Part shown: piece by piece, positions 7,911 to 16,056 of the stretch
How the letters are laid out: each line of letters starts with the position of its first letter
Numbering within the stretch: position 1 is the stretch's first letter
Assembly: GCF_042648805.1 (NCBI RefSeq)
Contig: NZ_JBHRXZ010000015.1
Coordinates: 1 to 64,000, forward strand
Reading direction: 5' to 3'
DNA length: 64,000 bases
Origin: Azomonas tarimensis
GTDB taxonomy: Bacteria; Pseudomonadota; Gammaproteobacteria; Pseudomonadales; Pseudomonadaceae
Notes under the pieces: model-generated
Databases searched by the model: none
Told to the model about the DNA's origin: nothing
The model's input: the letters and a program-made list of their open reading frames with translations, nothing else
Position numbers and translations under genes: made by a program

Positions 7911-10217
7911 TTACTGCAACCAGCCGCGAACCCAATCCATCACCGACTCGGCCGGCCGCTCCAGACCGCAACCGGGCCCGGGCAAGGGTTCGCTGCCACG
8001 GATGTAGGGCATCTGCACCGCGCCGGGACAGTTCTCCAGCGAACCCATCCCGGTACCCGCATCGACCCAGGCGTGCAGGACATTTTCCGGTTCGGGCATG
8101 GCCAAGGGCAGCGGGTCGGCGCGATGCATGAAATCGGTCCAGACCTGCAGGGCTCCGGTCGCCCCGGTCAGCGAGGTTCTGCCGTTGTCGTCGCGGCCCA
8201 GCCAGACCACCGCCAGCAGATCGCCAGTGAAGCCGGCGAACCAGCTGTCGCGTGACTCGTTGGTGGTACCGGTCTTGCCCGCCAGCGCCAGGGACCGCGG
8301 CAAGCGGCTATAGGCCGAGCGTCCGGTTCCTTCGTACATGGCGCGCTGCATCGCATGCTGGGTCAGGTAGATGGCGCCCGCGTCGAAGCGTTGCTGGATC
8401 TGGAAGGGATAGCGTCGCAGCGGCTCGCCGTCCGAAGTCAGCACGTTTCGGATACCCCGCAGCGGCGTATTGAAACCCCCGTTGGCGATCGTCTGGTACA
8501 TGTCCGCCACCTCGATCGGGCTCAGCGCACCCGCGCCAAGCAGCATCGACGGATATGCCGGCCAGTCGCGCGAGACCCCAAGCCGCTGCAACGTCTTCAG
8601 CACATGGGGCACGCCGATGTCGAGCCCGAGCTTGGCTGACGACAGGTTGTAGGAGTTGGCCAGTGCCTGATAGAGATAGACATTGCCATGCGCCATGCGG
8701 TCGTAGTTCTGCGGCTGCCAGATCTGCCCGTCCTGGCCCTTGACCGTGAACGGCTCGTCGGCCAGGACACTGGTCAGTGTGTACTGGCTCGGGCGCTCGA
8801 GTGCAGCCAGGAAAATGGCCGGCTTGATGAGCGAACCGATTGGCCGCACCGCGTCCAGCGCCCGATTGAAACCGGCAAAGCCAGGCTGCCGACCACCCAG
8901 CAGCGCCTGGATTTCCCCGGTCTCGGGATTGGTCACTACCATCGAACCCTCGACCTGCTCGACGCCCGGGCGCCCTTCCAGGCGCTTGAGCGTCTCGACC
9001 ATGGCCTTTTCCGCCTTCAGCTGCAGAATAGGTTCGAAACTGGTGAAGACCCGTAACCCTTCCTCGGTGAGGTCTTCGTCGCGGTAATCCTGGCGCAACT
9101 GCCGCTTGACCAGGTCGAGAAACGCCGGGAAGGACGTATTGGCCATGCTCCCCCGGGGGCTGATCCCGAGCGGCAGCTGCTTGGCCTGTTCGATCACCTC
9201 GGCGGGAACCACCTGCTGCTCGGCCAGCAAGTCAAGCACCAGGTTGCGCCGCTGCAACGCCCGCTCCGGATGACGGCGGGGGTTGTAGAGCGTCGGCCCC
9301 TTGACCATACCCACCAACAGGGCGACCTGGTGCAGCTTCAACTCTGCCAGCGGCTGGTTGAAGAAGTACTGGCTGGCCAGACCGAAACCGTGGATGGCGC
9401 GTGCGCCGTCCTGCCCGAGGAACACCTCGTTGAGGTAGCCCTCGAGAATCTCCTCCTTGTCGTAGTGCAGCTCGAGCAGCACCGCCATCATCGCCTCGGT
9501 CGCCTTGCGATTGAAGCTGCGCTCGTTGGTCAGGTAGAAGTTCTTCACCAACTGCTGGGTCAGGGTACTGCCGCCCTGCACCACCCGGCCGGCAGTCGCA
9601 TTGACCCACATGGCGCGGATGATCGCCCGGGGCGAGACGCCGAAATGATCGAAGAAGTCGCGGTCCTCGACGGCGAGCAGCGTCTCCACCAGATAGGGCG
9701 GGGTCTGTTCGAGCTTGATGAGAATCCGGTCTTCATTGTGCGCTGGGTATATGCCGCCAATGACCACCGGCTCGAGGCGCGCCACGGCCAGCGGACTGGC
9801 GTCGACACCGGAGAGGCTTGCGACATAATCGCCAGAGAACCGCACCCGGATGCGCTGGGCCGGCTCGGGACCCTCGTAGAACTGGAACCCACGGGTGTGC
9901 AGATCGATCGCGTTGCCGGACACCGATACAGCGCCCGGGCCGCCAACCGTGGTTTCCCGGCGATAACCGAGCGCATCCAGTTCGGCGAGAAAGTCGTCCT
10001 TGGCAAGCTTCTGACCGGCAAACAACTCCAGGGGTCTGGCGTAAACGGTAGCCGGAATGGTCCAGCGCTTGCCCGAGAACTTCTCCTGCACCATGGCATC
10101 CATGTAGATCGCAAAAGCGGCCAGGACCACCAGACCTACGAGGGACAACTTGACGGCCCAGCCCACCAGGGGACGCAGGCGACCGGTTCGGGGTTTAGAG
10201 CGCTTGCGGCGTGTCAC
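7911..10217 (-). CDS. mrcB: Penicillin-binding protein 1B (glycosyltransferase/transpeptidase)
   Basis: This bifunctional class A penicillin-binding protein builds peptidoglycan on the outer face of the inner membrane. A short basic cytoplasmic tail is followed by one membrane helix, a UB2H-like region and the GT51 glycosyltransferase domain (catalytic AVEDRDFFDHFG; GGSTLTQQLVKN). The transpeptidase has the active serine in GSLIKP, then SYN and KTGTT. I prefer GTG at 10217 (768 residues), preceded by GGAG seven bases away, over the longer frame from 10268. The TPR lipoprotein and yqcC follow. Confidence 0.95.
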   Translation of the reverse strand: MTRRKRSKPRTGRLRPLVGWAVKLSLVGLVVLAAFAIYMDAMVQEKFSGKRWTIPATVYARPLELFAGQKLAKDDFLAELDALGYRRETTVGGPGAVSVSGNAIDLHTRGFQFYEGPEPAQRIRVRFSGDYVASLSGVDASPLAVARLEPVVIGGIYPAHNEDRILIKLEQTPPYLVETLLAVEDRDFFDHFGVSPRAIIRAMWVNATAGRVVQGGSTLTQQLVKNFYLTNERSFNRKATEAMMAVLLELHYDKEEILEGYLNEVFLGQDGARAIHGFGLASQYFFNQPLAELKLHQVALLVGMVKGPTLYNPRRHPERALQRRNLVLDLLAEQQVVPAEVIEQAKQLPLGISPRGSMANTSFPAFLDLVKRQLRQDYRDEDLTEEGLRVFTSFEPILQLKAEKAMVETLKRLEGRPGVEQVEGSMVVTNPETGEIQALLGGRQPGFAGFNRALDAVRPIGSLIKPAIFLAALERPSQYTLTSVLADEPFTVKGQDGQIWQPQNYDRMAHGNVYLYQALANSYNLSSAKLGLDIGVPHVLKTLQRLGVSRDWPAYPSMLLGAGALSPIEVADMYQTIANGGFNTPLRGIRNVLTSDGEPLRRYPFQIQQRFDAGAIYLTQHAMQRAMYEGTGRSAYSRLPRSLALAGKTGTTNESRDSWFAGFTGDLLAVVWLGRDDNGRTSLTGATGALQVWTDFMHRADPLPLAMPEPENVLHAWVDAGTGMGSLENCPGAVQMPYIRGSEPLPGPGCGLERPAESVMDWVRGWLQ

Positions 10218-10360
10218 CACTGTTCTCCAGATCTGTTGCAGCCAGTAGTGAATCCAAACCGCAGGCACCGGGCCAGACAGCCGCCAGCCTGGGCTGCAAC
10301 GCTACGTCGCCAGGCGGACTGGAGAGTGGCTAGGCGCCACATCTCTTGCGGGAGGCGCGC

Positions 10361-10366
10361 ATTATA
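10361..10366 (-). promoter_or_regulatory. Possible -10 element for mrcB
   Basis: A perfect TATAAT on the minus strand lies about 145 bases before the chosen mrcB start. No clear -35 box is present at the right distance, so the call is weak. Confidence 0.35.
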
Positions 10367-10505
10367 CGCAGTTTGCCAAACAGGAAGATGGCCTCCCAGC
10401 GGTTTGCAGAGCACAGCTCAAACGCCATAATGCCGAGTCATGCGTCCCTGTGAACCGCTTCACGCAGTATCACTCGCCCCTCCCTCGACACCCCAAGGAA
10501 AGACC

Positions 10506-12068
10506 GTGAGCCAAGTCTTGATCGACGCCCTGCAGAACCCGGCCGTATACCCGCATCCGGTGAAGCACCTGCGGATCATCGAAACCCACATTTCCTGGGT
10601 GATCCTCACCGGGGATTTTGCCTACAAGATGAAAAAGCCGGTGGACTTCGGTTTTCTCAACTTCACCGATCTTGCCGCCCGCAAGCACTTCTGCGAGGAA
10701 GAGCTGCGCCTCAATCAGCGCATGGCCCCGGAGCTCTACCTCGAGGTGATTCCAGTGACCGGCAGCCTCCAGCAACCCGAACTGGGGGGTACGGGCGAAC
10801 CCATCGAATACCTGCTCAAGATGCGAGAGTTTCCCCAGACCCAACTGCTCGCCCAGTTGCAGGCGCGCGGCGAGCTTGGCGATGCGCACATCGATGCGCT
10901 GGCCGAACAGATCGCCCGCTTCCACCTGCAGACCCCGCATGTGGAGGCCACTCACCCACTGAGCAGCGCCGAAGCCATCGTCGCGCCCATGCGGCAGAAT
11001 TTCGAGCAGATCCGGCCACTGCTCCACGAGCGACAGGACCTGACCCAGCTCGACGCCCTTGAAGCCTGGATGGAAAGCAGCATCACCCGCCTGCAGCCGC
11101 TGCTGCAACGCCGCTGCGAAGAAGGCTTCATTCGTGAGTGCCACGGCGACCTGCATCTGGGCAACGCCACGCTCATCGACGACCGCGTAGTGCTCTTCGA
11201 CTGCATCGAGTTCAACGAGCCTTTCCGCCTGATCGACATTGCCTCGGATGCGGCCTTTCTCGCCATGGATCTGGAAGATCGCGGCCTGAAAAGCCAGGCC
11301 CGGCGCTTTCTCAACGCCTGGCTCGAGCACACCGGCGACTACGACGCATTGCATCTGCTCAAGCTGTACAAGGCCTATCGCGCGCTGGTACGAGCCAAGG
11401 TCAACCTGTTCCGCCTGCATCAGGAGCAGGACTCGGTGGAACGCAAGGTCATCCTGCGTCACTACCGCAGCTACGCCAACCTGGCCGAAAGCTACAGCGC
11501 CATCCCGTCGCGCTTCCTGGCCATCACCCACGGCGTTTCGGCGGTCGGCAAGAGCCAGGTCGCGCTGCGCCTGGTCGAGGCGCTCGGTGCCGTTCGGCTG
11601 CGCTCGGACGTCGAGCGCAAACGTCTGCTCGGTGACCAGGCAGAAGGTGCCGCCGGCCAGCTGGACGCCGGCATCTACAGCCCCGCGTCCAGCGAGGCGA
11701 CCTACAGCCGTCTGCATGAGCTCGGCGAGATGGCGCTGCAGGCCGGCTATCCCGCGGTGCTGGATGCCACCTACCTGAAGCAGGCGCAGCGCAACCAGGC
11801 CTGCCACGCGGCTGAAGCCAACGGCGTTCCCTTCGTCATCATCGACTGTCAGGCGCCGGCGGCTGTCGTCGCGCAATGGCTGGCTCAACGCCAGGCCGAA
11901 GGCAGAGACCCCTCCGACGCCACCCTCGCGGTGATCGAGGCACAACACGCCAGCCGCGAACCGCTGAGCGACGTGGAGCTGGGACATACCAAGCGCGTCG
12001 ACACCCATGACGCCGGCAGCCTCGAGCAACTGGTCGGCAGCATCCGCCAATCCTTGCCCGGCCTGTAA
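10506..12068 (+). CDS. Fused aminoglycoside-phosphotransferase-like and AAA kinase protein
   Basis: The 520-residue protein joins two domains. The N-terminal part, to about residue 320, resembles phosphotransferases of the aminoglycoside and choline kinase type, with ECHGDLHLGN as catalytic loop and VLFDCIEFN as the metal-binding stretch. The C-terminal part has a Walker A loop (GVSAVGKS) and looks like a small-molecule kinase of the zeta-toxin or gluconate kinase type. The substrate is not known. GTG at 10506 is chosen over the upstream frame because AAGGAAA lies just before it and the homologous N-terminus fits. Confidence 0.82.
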   Translation: MSQVLIDALQNPAVYPHPVKHLRIIETHISWVILTGDFAYKMKKPVDFGFLNFTDLAARKHFCEEELRLNQRMAPELYLEVIPVTGSLQQPELGGTGEPIEYLLKMREFPQTQLLAQLQARGELGDAHIDALAEQIARFHLQTPHVEATHPLSSAEAIVAPMRQNFEQIRPLLHERQDLTQLDALEAWMESSITRLQPLLQRRCEEGFIRECHGDLHLGNATLIDDRVVLFDCIEFNEPFRLIDIASDAAFLAMDLEDRGLKSQARRFLNAWLEHTGDYDALHLLKLYKAYRALVRAKVNLFRLHQEQDSVERKVILRHYRSYANLAESYSAIPSRFLAITHGVSAVGKSQVALRLVEALGAVRLRSDVERKRLLGDQAEGAAGQLDAGIYSPASSEATYSRLHELGEMALQAGYPAVLDATYLKQAQRNQACHAAEANGVPFVIIDCQAPAAVVAQWLAQRQAEGRDPSDATLAVIEAQHASREPLSDVELGHTKRVDTHDAGSLEQLVGSIRQSLPGL

Positions 12069-12207
12069 CGTCCGCCCAGGCGGGGCGTTCCATCGGGGCA
12101 GCCCGCCATAACAAGAGCTGGCTCACAACCTCCACACATCGGAATTTACTCGAGCCGTCGTGCCCCCTATCGTGACCTGGTCATCGATCATCGGGCAGGA
12201 CATCGCC

Positions 12208-13011
12208 ATGTATCTTCTGGGAGAGCCACCAGGCTACGCCGACGCTCTGGCGGAGCGTCTGCAGCATCTGCTTCTCGGGCTACTCGACGGGCTGCCCGCA
12301 GCCGGAGCCAGCATACGGATAGAAGACAGCGATGATGTGCTTGCCGAACTGCCGGCAGGACAGCTCTTCCTGGTTCAGAGCGGGCTGCTGCATGTGTTGG
12401 TCGACGAGCGCCCGCTCATCTACCTGCAGGAGGGCGATCTCCTCGGCCTGCGCCAGGATTCGGGGCGAGACGGTCCGGCATACCGCTACAGCTGCGATGA
12501 GCCCGTCGAACTCCTGCCCTACGATCGCCATCTGGCGCTTCGTCATATTCACACGTGCGAAACCCGCCAGGACCAGTTCACCCAGTACCTCATCGGGCAG
12601 GCAGACCTGCTGTCTTCAGCCCTGGCGCGTCTTCGCCAGCCGGAGATCCGGCCGATCAGCGCCGTTCGGCATTTCCGTGCAGGAGAAGAACTCATCCGCG
12701 AAGGCGACGATGCGGATGATGTGTTCATCATCATCGACGGGCATGCCGAAGCCTTCGTCAATGGCCAAAAGGTGGGTGACGTTCAAAAGGATGAGATATT
12801 TGGCGCCATGGCGGTTTTCACCCATGAGAAACGCAGCGCGGCAGTGATCGCCAGCGCACCGGGCTCACTGATGGTCATTCCGAAAAAACAGTTTCTCGCG
12901 CTGATGCAAGGCAATCCCCGTATTGCCCACAGCCTCATCGAGAGCATGGCCCGGCGAATCGACCAGATGAACAAGGAAATCACCCGGCTTCGATTACCGA
13001 TGGCCGGTTAG
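12208..13011 (+). CDS. cbpA: Cyclic-nucleotide-binding domain protein, CbpA-like
   Basis: The product is 267 residues from the ATG at 12208, which follows CAGGAC; a longer GTG start at 12160 is less likely. The C-terminal half is a cyclic-nucleotide-binding fold (REGDDADDVFIIIDGHAEAF to SAAVIASAPGSLMVIPKK). The N-terminal half resembles a second, degenerate copy. No DNA-binding domain follows, so it is not a CRP-type regulator. It matches the position and form of P. aeruginosa CbpA, a cAMP-binding protein found at a cell pole. prrF follows immediately, as in that species. Confidence 0.8.
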   Translation: MYLLGEPPGYADALAERLQHLLLGLLDGLPAAGASIRIEDSDDVLAELPAGQLFLVQSGLLHVLVDERPLIYLQEGDLLGLRQDSGRDGPAYRYSCDEPVELLPYDRHLALRHIHTCETRQDQFTQYLIGQADLLSSALARLRQPEIRPISAVRHFRAGEELIREGDDADDVFIIIDGHAEAFVNGQKVGDVQKDEIFGAMAVFTHEKRSAAVIASAPGSLMVIPKKQFLALMQGNPRIAHSLIESMARRIDQMNKEITRLRLPMAG

Positions 13012-13021
13012 CCAACAGCAC

Positions 13022-13050
13022 TTGACTCTCAAATAGGAACGATTATTATT
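13022..13050 (+). promoter_or_regulatory. Promoter of prrF with overlapping Fur box
   Basis: TTGACT (13022-13027) and TATTAT (13044-13049) are 16 bases apart and would start transcription near 13056. The stretch 13032-13050 matches 11 of 19 positions of the Fur consensus, mostly in its right half, and covers the spacer and -10. Iron-loaded Fur should therefore repress the sRNA, as in P. aeruginosa. Fur binding is inferred. Confidence 0.72.
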
Positions 13051-13055
13051 AACTC

Positions 13056-13161
13056 AACTGATCGCGAGATCAGCCGTTAATCTGCAGCCTCAGGTCGGCT
13101 ACAGGTTTTCTCCTCATCAGGCTATTACGGTTTTCGACCCGGCGCTGCCGGGTCTTTTTTT
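13056..13161 (+). ncRNA. prrF: PrrF iron-responsive small RNA, single copy
   Basis: The gap between cbpA and phuW, the site of the tandem PrrF1/PrrF2 RNAs in P. aeruginosa, holds one PrrF-like RNA of about 106 nt. It begins with a perfect hairpin (CTGATC/GATCAG, 13058-13073). The central unpaired region AGGTCGGCTACAGGTTTTCT and the stretch after it match my memory of the PrrF core that pairs with sodB and other iron-protein mRNAs. It ends in a strong terminator. There is no second copy, so no PrrH-like read-through RNA is expected. Confidence 0.88.
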
Positions 13162-14039
13162 GCCTCGCGAAACCGGGCGCAATGATCCTGTTCGGGCTGC
13201 GCTGGGGTAAACCAGACGTAGTCGGCCTGTTCGGCCCCTACGCTTTGCCCGACCTCCGCCAGCATCACCACTACCCCACCGTCGTCCCTGCCCAGATCCT
13301 TCAGATGAAGGGGAACGCCAAGATCGCGCCGCGCATGGAAGGCCCCGGCAAGCAACATCGCCGGAGCCGGAGCCTCGAGTAGTCGCTCCGCCATCCGGCG
13401 GTCCCGCTGTTGCTGGACCGAGAGCATCGCGGGAATCTGGCTTTCAGGCAGCATGTCGCAATGCGACACCCGGATCTGCGCGGTCAGCGTCTGCACCACC
13501 GGCGCTGCCGTGGCATGAACGCCGCTAAGCCTGGTGCCGCCCCGGTAGATGGCGCCGATTTCATCGCGATCGAGGTTCGCCGCCAGGAGCGGATACGGCT
13601 GGCCGAGCGCATATTCGACCAGCGGTCCGTAAAGCGCCCAGTCCCATCCGGCCCGCCAGCCCAGCGCCGCCTGCAGATCGGCTGGGGGCTGGTCACTACC
13701 GAGCGCATGCTGAACCTGCTGCACCAGTGGCTGCTGGACGGGGTCGAGCATCTCCAGCAACAAACTACCTTGGTCGCGGTGCCCCGCCATCGCCTTCAGC
13801 AGCCACAGCTGTAAGGCATGGTGATCGGGATTGTCGTGCCGCTCGCCGACCAGCACTCGTGATTGACCGGCCAGATCGGTCACCAGTTCTTCAGGGGTCA
13901 GACTCCGCCCCGTACGCAGCTCCAGGATCTGCCCCAGGTCGGCATGGTCACGTCCCTCGGGGCTCTGCCACTCGGGCAACGGCGGCTGCGACGCACAGGC
14001 CGACAACAACATCAACAGCGGCACCAGCAGATAACCCAT
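13125..14039 (-). CDS. phuW: ChaN-like heme-associated lipoprotein, PhuW-like
   Basis: The 304-residue product has a lipoprotein signal with lipobox LLSAC at the N-terminus and a ChaN domain (VLVGERHDNPDHHALQLWLL near residues 60-80), a fold linked to iron and heme uptake. ATG at 14039 is chosen because GGAGG lies seven bases before it and the signal starts there. It is the last gene after the heme ABC permease and ATPase, the position of phuW in P. aeruginosa. Its 3' end overlaps the PrrF terminator. Confidence 0.83.
   Translation of the reverse strand: MGYLLVPLLMLLSACASQPPLPEWQSPEGRDHADLGQILELRTGRSLTPEELVTDLAGQSRVLVGERHDNPDHHALQLWLLKAMAGHRDQGSLLLEMLDPVQQPLVQQVQHALGSDQPPADLQAALGWRAGWDWALYGPLVEYALGQPYPLLAANLDRDEIGAIYRGGTRLSGVHATAAPVVQTLTAQIRVSHCDMLPESQIPAMLSVQQQRDRRMAERLLEAPAPAMLLAGAFHARRDLGVPLHLKDLGRDDGGVVVMLAEVGQSVGAEQADYVWFTPAQPEQDHCARFREAKKDPAAPGRKP
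13136..13161 (+). terminator. Rho-independent terminator of PrrF
   Basis: GACCCGGC and GCCGGGTC form a perfect 8-bp stem around GCT (13136-13154), followed by seven T residues (13155-13161). It ends on the plus strand and overlaps the 3' end of the phuW gene on the other strand. Confidence 0.93.
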
Positions 14040-14059
14040 TGACGCTCCTCCGTTCGTTT

Positions 14060-14827
14060 TCAACGCGCGATCACCAGCGGATGGCCGCGCTCCGGATGAG
14101 GCTGGACCAATACTTCCAGACCAAACACCTGCTGCACCCGTTCCGGTACCAGCACCTGTTCGGCGCTCCCGGCACTTCTGACCGTCCCTTCGGCGATCAG
14201 CACCAGCTTGTCACCATAGCGCGCAGCCAGATTGAGGTCGTGCAGAATGGCCAGCGCCGTGCCGCCCCGCTCGACAAAGGTCCGCACCACATCCAGCAAC
14301 TGGTATTGATGACGCGGATCCAGGCTCGAGGTGGGCTCGTCGAGCAGCAGCACCTGGCCCTGCCCGCCCGGCCAGAGCTGCGCCAGTACCCTCGCCAGAT
14401 GCACGCGCTGCTGCTCACCCGCAGATAACTTCAGGTAACTGCGTGTCCGCAGGTGCATGATGTCGGTGCTTCGCATGGCCTGATCAACTACCTCCTGGTC
14501 GTGCTCGCGCCCGCTGGCGTGAGGCAACCGCCCCATCGCGACCACCTCTTCCACGGCGAACGCGAACCCCAGGCTGGAATGTTGCGCGAGGACCGCCAGG
14601 CGTCTGGCACGCTCCAGCGGCGGCCAGCGGGACAACAGGCGCCCATCCAGCGACACCCGCCCCGTCTGCGCCTGCAACTCCCCACAGAGCGCGCCGAGCA
14701 GAGTGCTCTTGCCCGCGCCATTGGGGCCCAGCACAGCGGTGAGTTCGCCAGGGCGCAAGGCCAGGTCTATATCCTGAAGCACCAGACGCTCCCCACGTAC
14801 GACCCCCACCCCCTCGGCGATCAGCAT
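14060..14827 (-). CDS. hmuV: Heme ABC transporter ATP-binding protein
   Basis: The 255-residue ATPase drives heme import across the inner membrane. It has Walker A GPNGAGKST, signature LSAGEQQRVHLARVL, Walker B VLLLDEPTSSLD and the switch histidine in AILHDLNLAA. Its start overlaps the stop of the permease gene by one base (TGATG). HmuV and PhuV are two names for the same role. The operon here lacks the periplasmic heme-binding protein, the cytoplasmic heme carrier and the receptor gene. Confidence 0.92.
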   Translation of the reverse strand: MLIAEGVGVVRGERLVLQDIDLALRPGELTAVLGPNGAGKSTLLGALCGELQAQTGRVSLDGRLLSRWPPLERARRLAVLAQHSSLGFAFAVEEVVAMGRLPHASGREHDQEVVDQAMRSTDIMHLRTRSYLKLSAGEQQRVHLARVLAQLWPGGQGQVLLLDEPTSSLDPRHQYQLLDVVRTFVERGGTALAILHDLNLAARYGDKLVLIAEGTVRSAGSAEQVLVPERVQQVFGLEVLVQPHPERGHPLVIAR

Positions 14828-15867
14828 CAGGCACGCCTTTTCAAGAGAAGGAAAATAAAGAAGGGAGCGCCGATCAATGCCGTGACGATCCCTATAGGCA
14901 ATTCAGCGGGGGCGATCAACAGGCGCGCCGCCAGGTCGGCCAGCAGCAGCAAGGTCCCCCCCGCCAGGCCAGCGGCCGGCAACAGCAATCGATGATTCGG
15001 CCCCACCAGCAGACGCATCAGGTGCGGCACCACCAGCCCGACGAAGCCGATCAGCCCGGCGGCGGCCACGGCCGCCCCCACCGCCAACGCGGTGCAGAAA
15101 ACCAGCTCCGCTTTCAATCGCTCCACTGCGAACCCCAGGTGCCTCGCTTCGGACTCGCCGAGCAGCAGCGCATTCAGGGCATCGGCCCGCCGCGGCAACC
15201 AGCAGCCCACCAGCAAAGCGACCAGGGCCAGCGGCAACAGGCCGGAAAACCCCGCTCCGGAAAGGTTGCCGAGATTCCAGAACACCAGAGAACGCAGGCT
15301 GCTGTCGTCGGCCAGGTAAGTAAAGAGACCGATGACCGCACCAGCCAAGGCCGTTACCGCGATGCCAGCCAGCAACATGGTGGACACCTGAGTCTGGCCC
15401 TGAACGCGACCAAGACGATAGACCAGGGTCGTCACGCCAAGGCCGCCAGCGAAGGCGCACACCGACAGCACGTACGGCTGAGCCGCAGCGGGCCAACCGC
15501 CGAGCAAGGCACCGCCTACCAAGGCGCCTGCCGCCCCCAGCGCCGCACCGCTGGAAACACCGATCAGCCCAGGGTCGGCAAGGGGATTGCGAAACAAACC
15601 CTGCATGGCCACCCCCGACATGGCCAGCAGCGCCCCCACCAGCAGGCCGGTAAGGCTACGCGGCAGACGAATCTGGCCGATGATGGCCTCGGCCTGGGAA
15701 ATATCGCCAGCCGCTACGACCGGCAAGCCCGCGAGGCGCAACCCCGCCTGCAGGCTCTCGCCAAGCCCAAGAGGGACCGCTCCCAGGGCGAGCGACAGCC
15801 AGAACATGAACAGCATCAACAAGAACAGCCCTGCAAAGAGCGGCCTTACCGCCAGCCCGGAACGCAT
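14827..15867 (-). CDS. hmuU: Heme ABC transporter permease (FecCD family)
   Basis: The 346-residue permease has about nine to ten membrane helices and the FecCD/BtuC-type segments RLPRSLTGLLVGALLAMSG and GFVGLVVPHLMRL, the latter being the coupling helix that meets the ATPase. It should form the channel for heme with the HmuV dimer. ATG at 15867 is used; TTG two codons upstream is possible. The gene is first in a permease-ATPase-lipoprotein set. No binding-protein gene lies upstream, where the divergent dsbD begins. Confidence 0.91.
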   Translation of the reverse strand: MRSGLAVRPLFAGLFLLMLFMFWLSLALGAVPLGLGESLQAGLRLAGLPVVAAGDISQAEAIIGQIRLPRSLTGLLVGALLAMSGVAMQGLFRNPLADPGLIGVSSGAALGAAGALVGGALLGGWPAAAQPYVLSVCAFAGGLGVTTLVYRLGRVQGQTQVSTMLLAGIAVTALAGAVIGLFTYLADDSSLRSLVFWNLGNLSGAGFSGLLPLALVALLVGCWLPRRADALNALLLGESEARHLGFAVERLKAELVFCTALAVGAAVAAAGLIGFVGLVVPHLMRLLVGPNHRLLLPAAGLAGGTLLLLADLAARLLIAPAELPIGIVTALIGAPFFIFLLLKRRA

Positions 15868-16056
15868 CGTCAAGCTCTACCTGATTTCAGGCCGGGAAGG
15901 ATAGAAGCCAGGAGATGCCCAACGCCAGGCCAATCGCCGCGACACGGGTAGAAAAGCAGCATCCGGTAGCAAATCACGGATAAACGCGACCTTCAGCCCC
16001 ATCCCAGCCATGCCAGGCTTGGGTATCATGCCGCCACCTTCGACCAAGAGTCTGCC

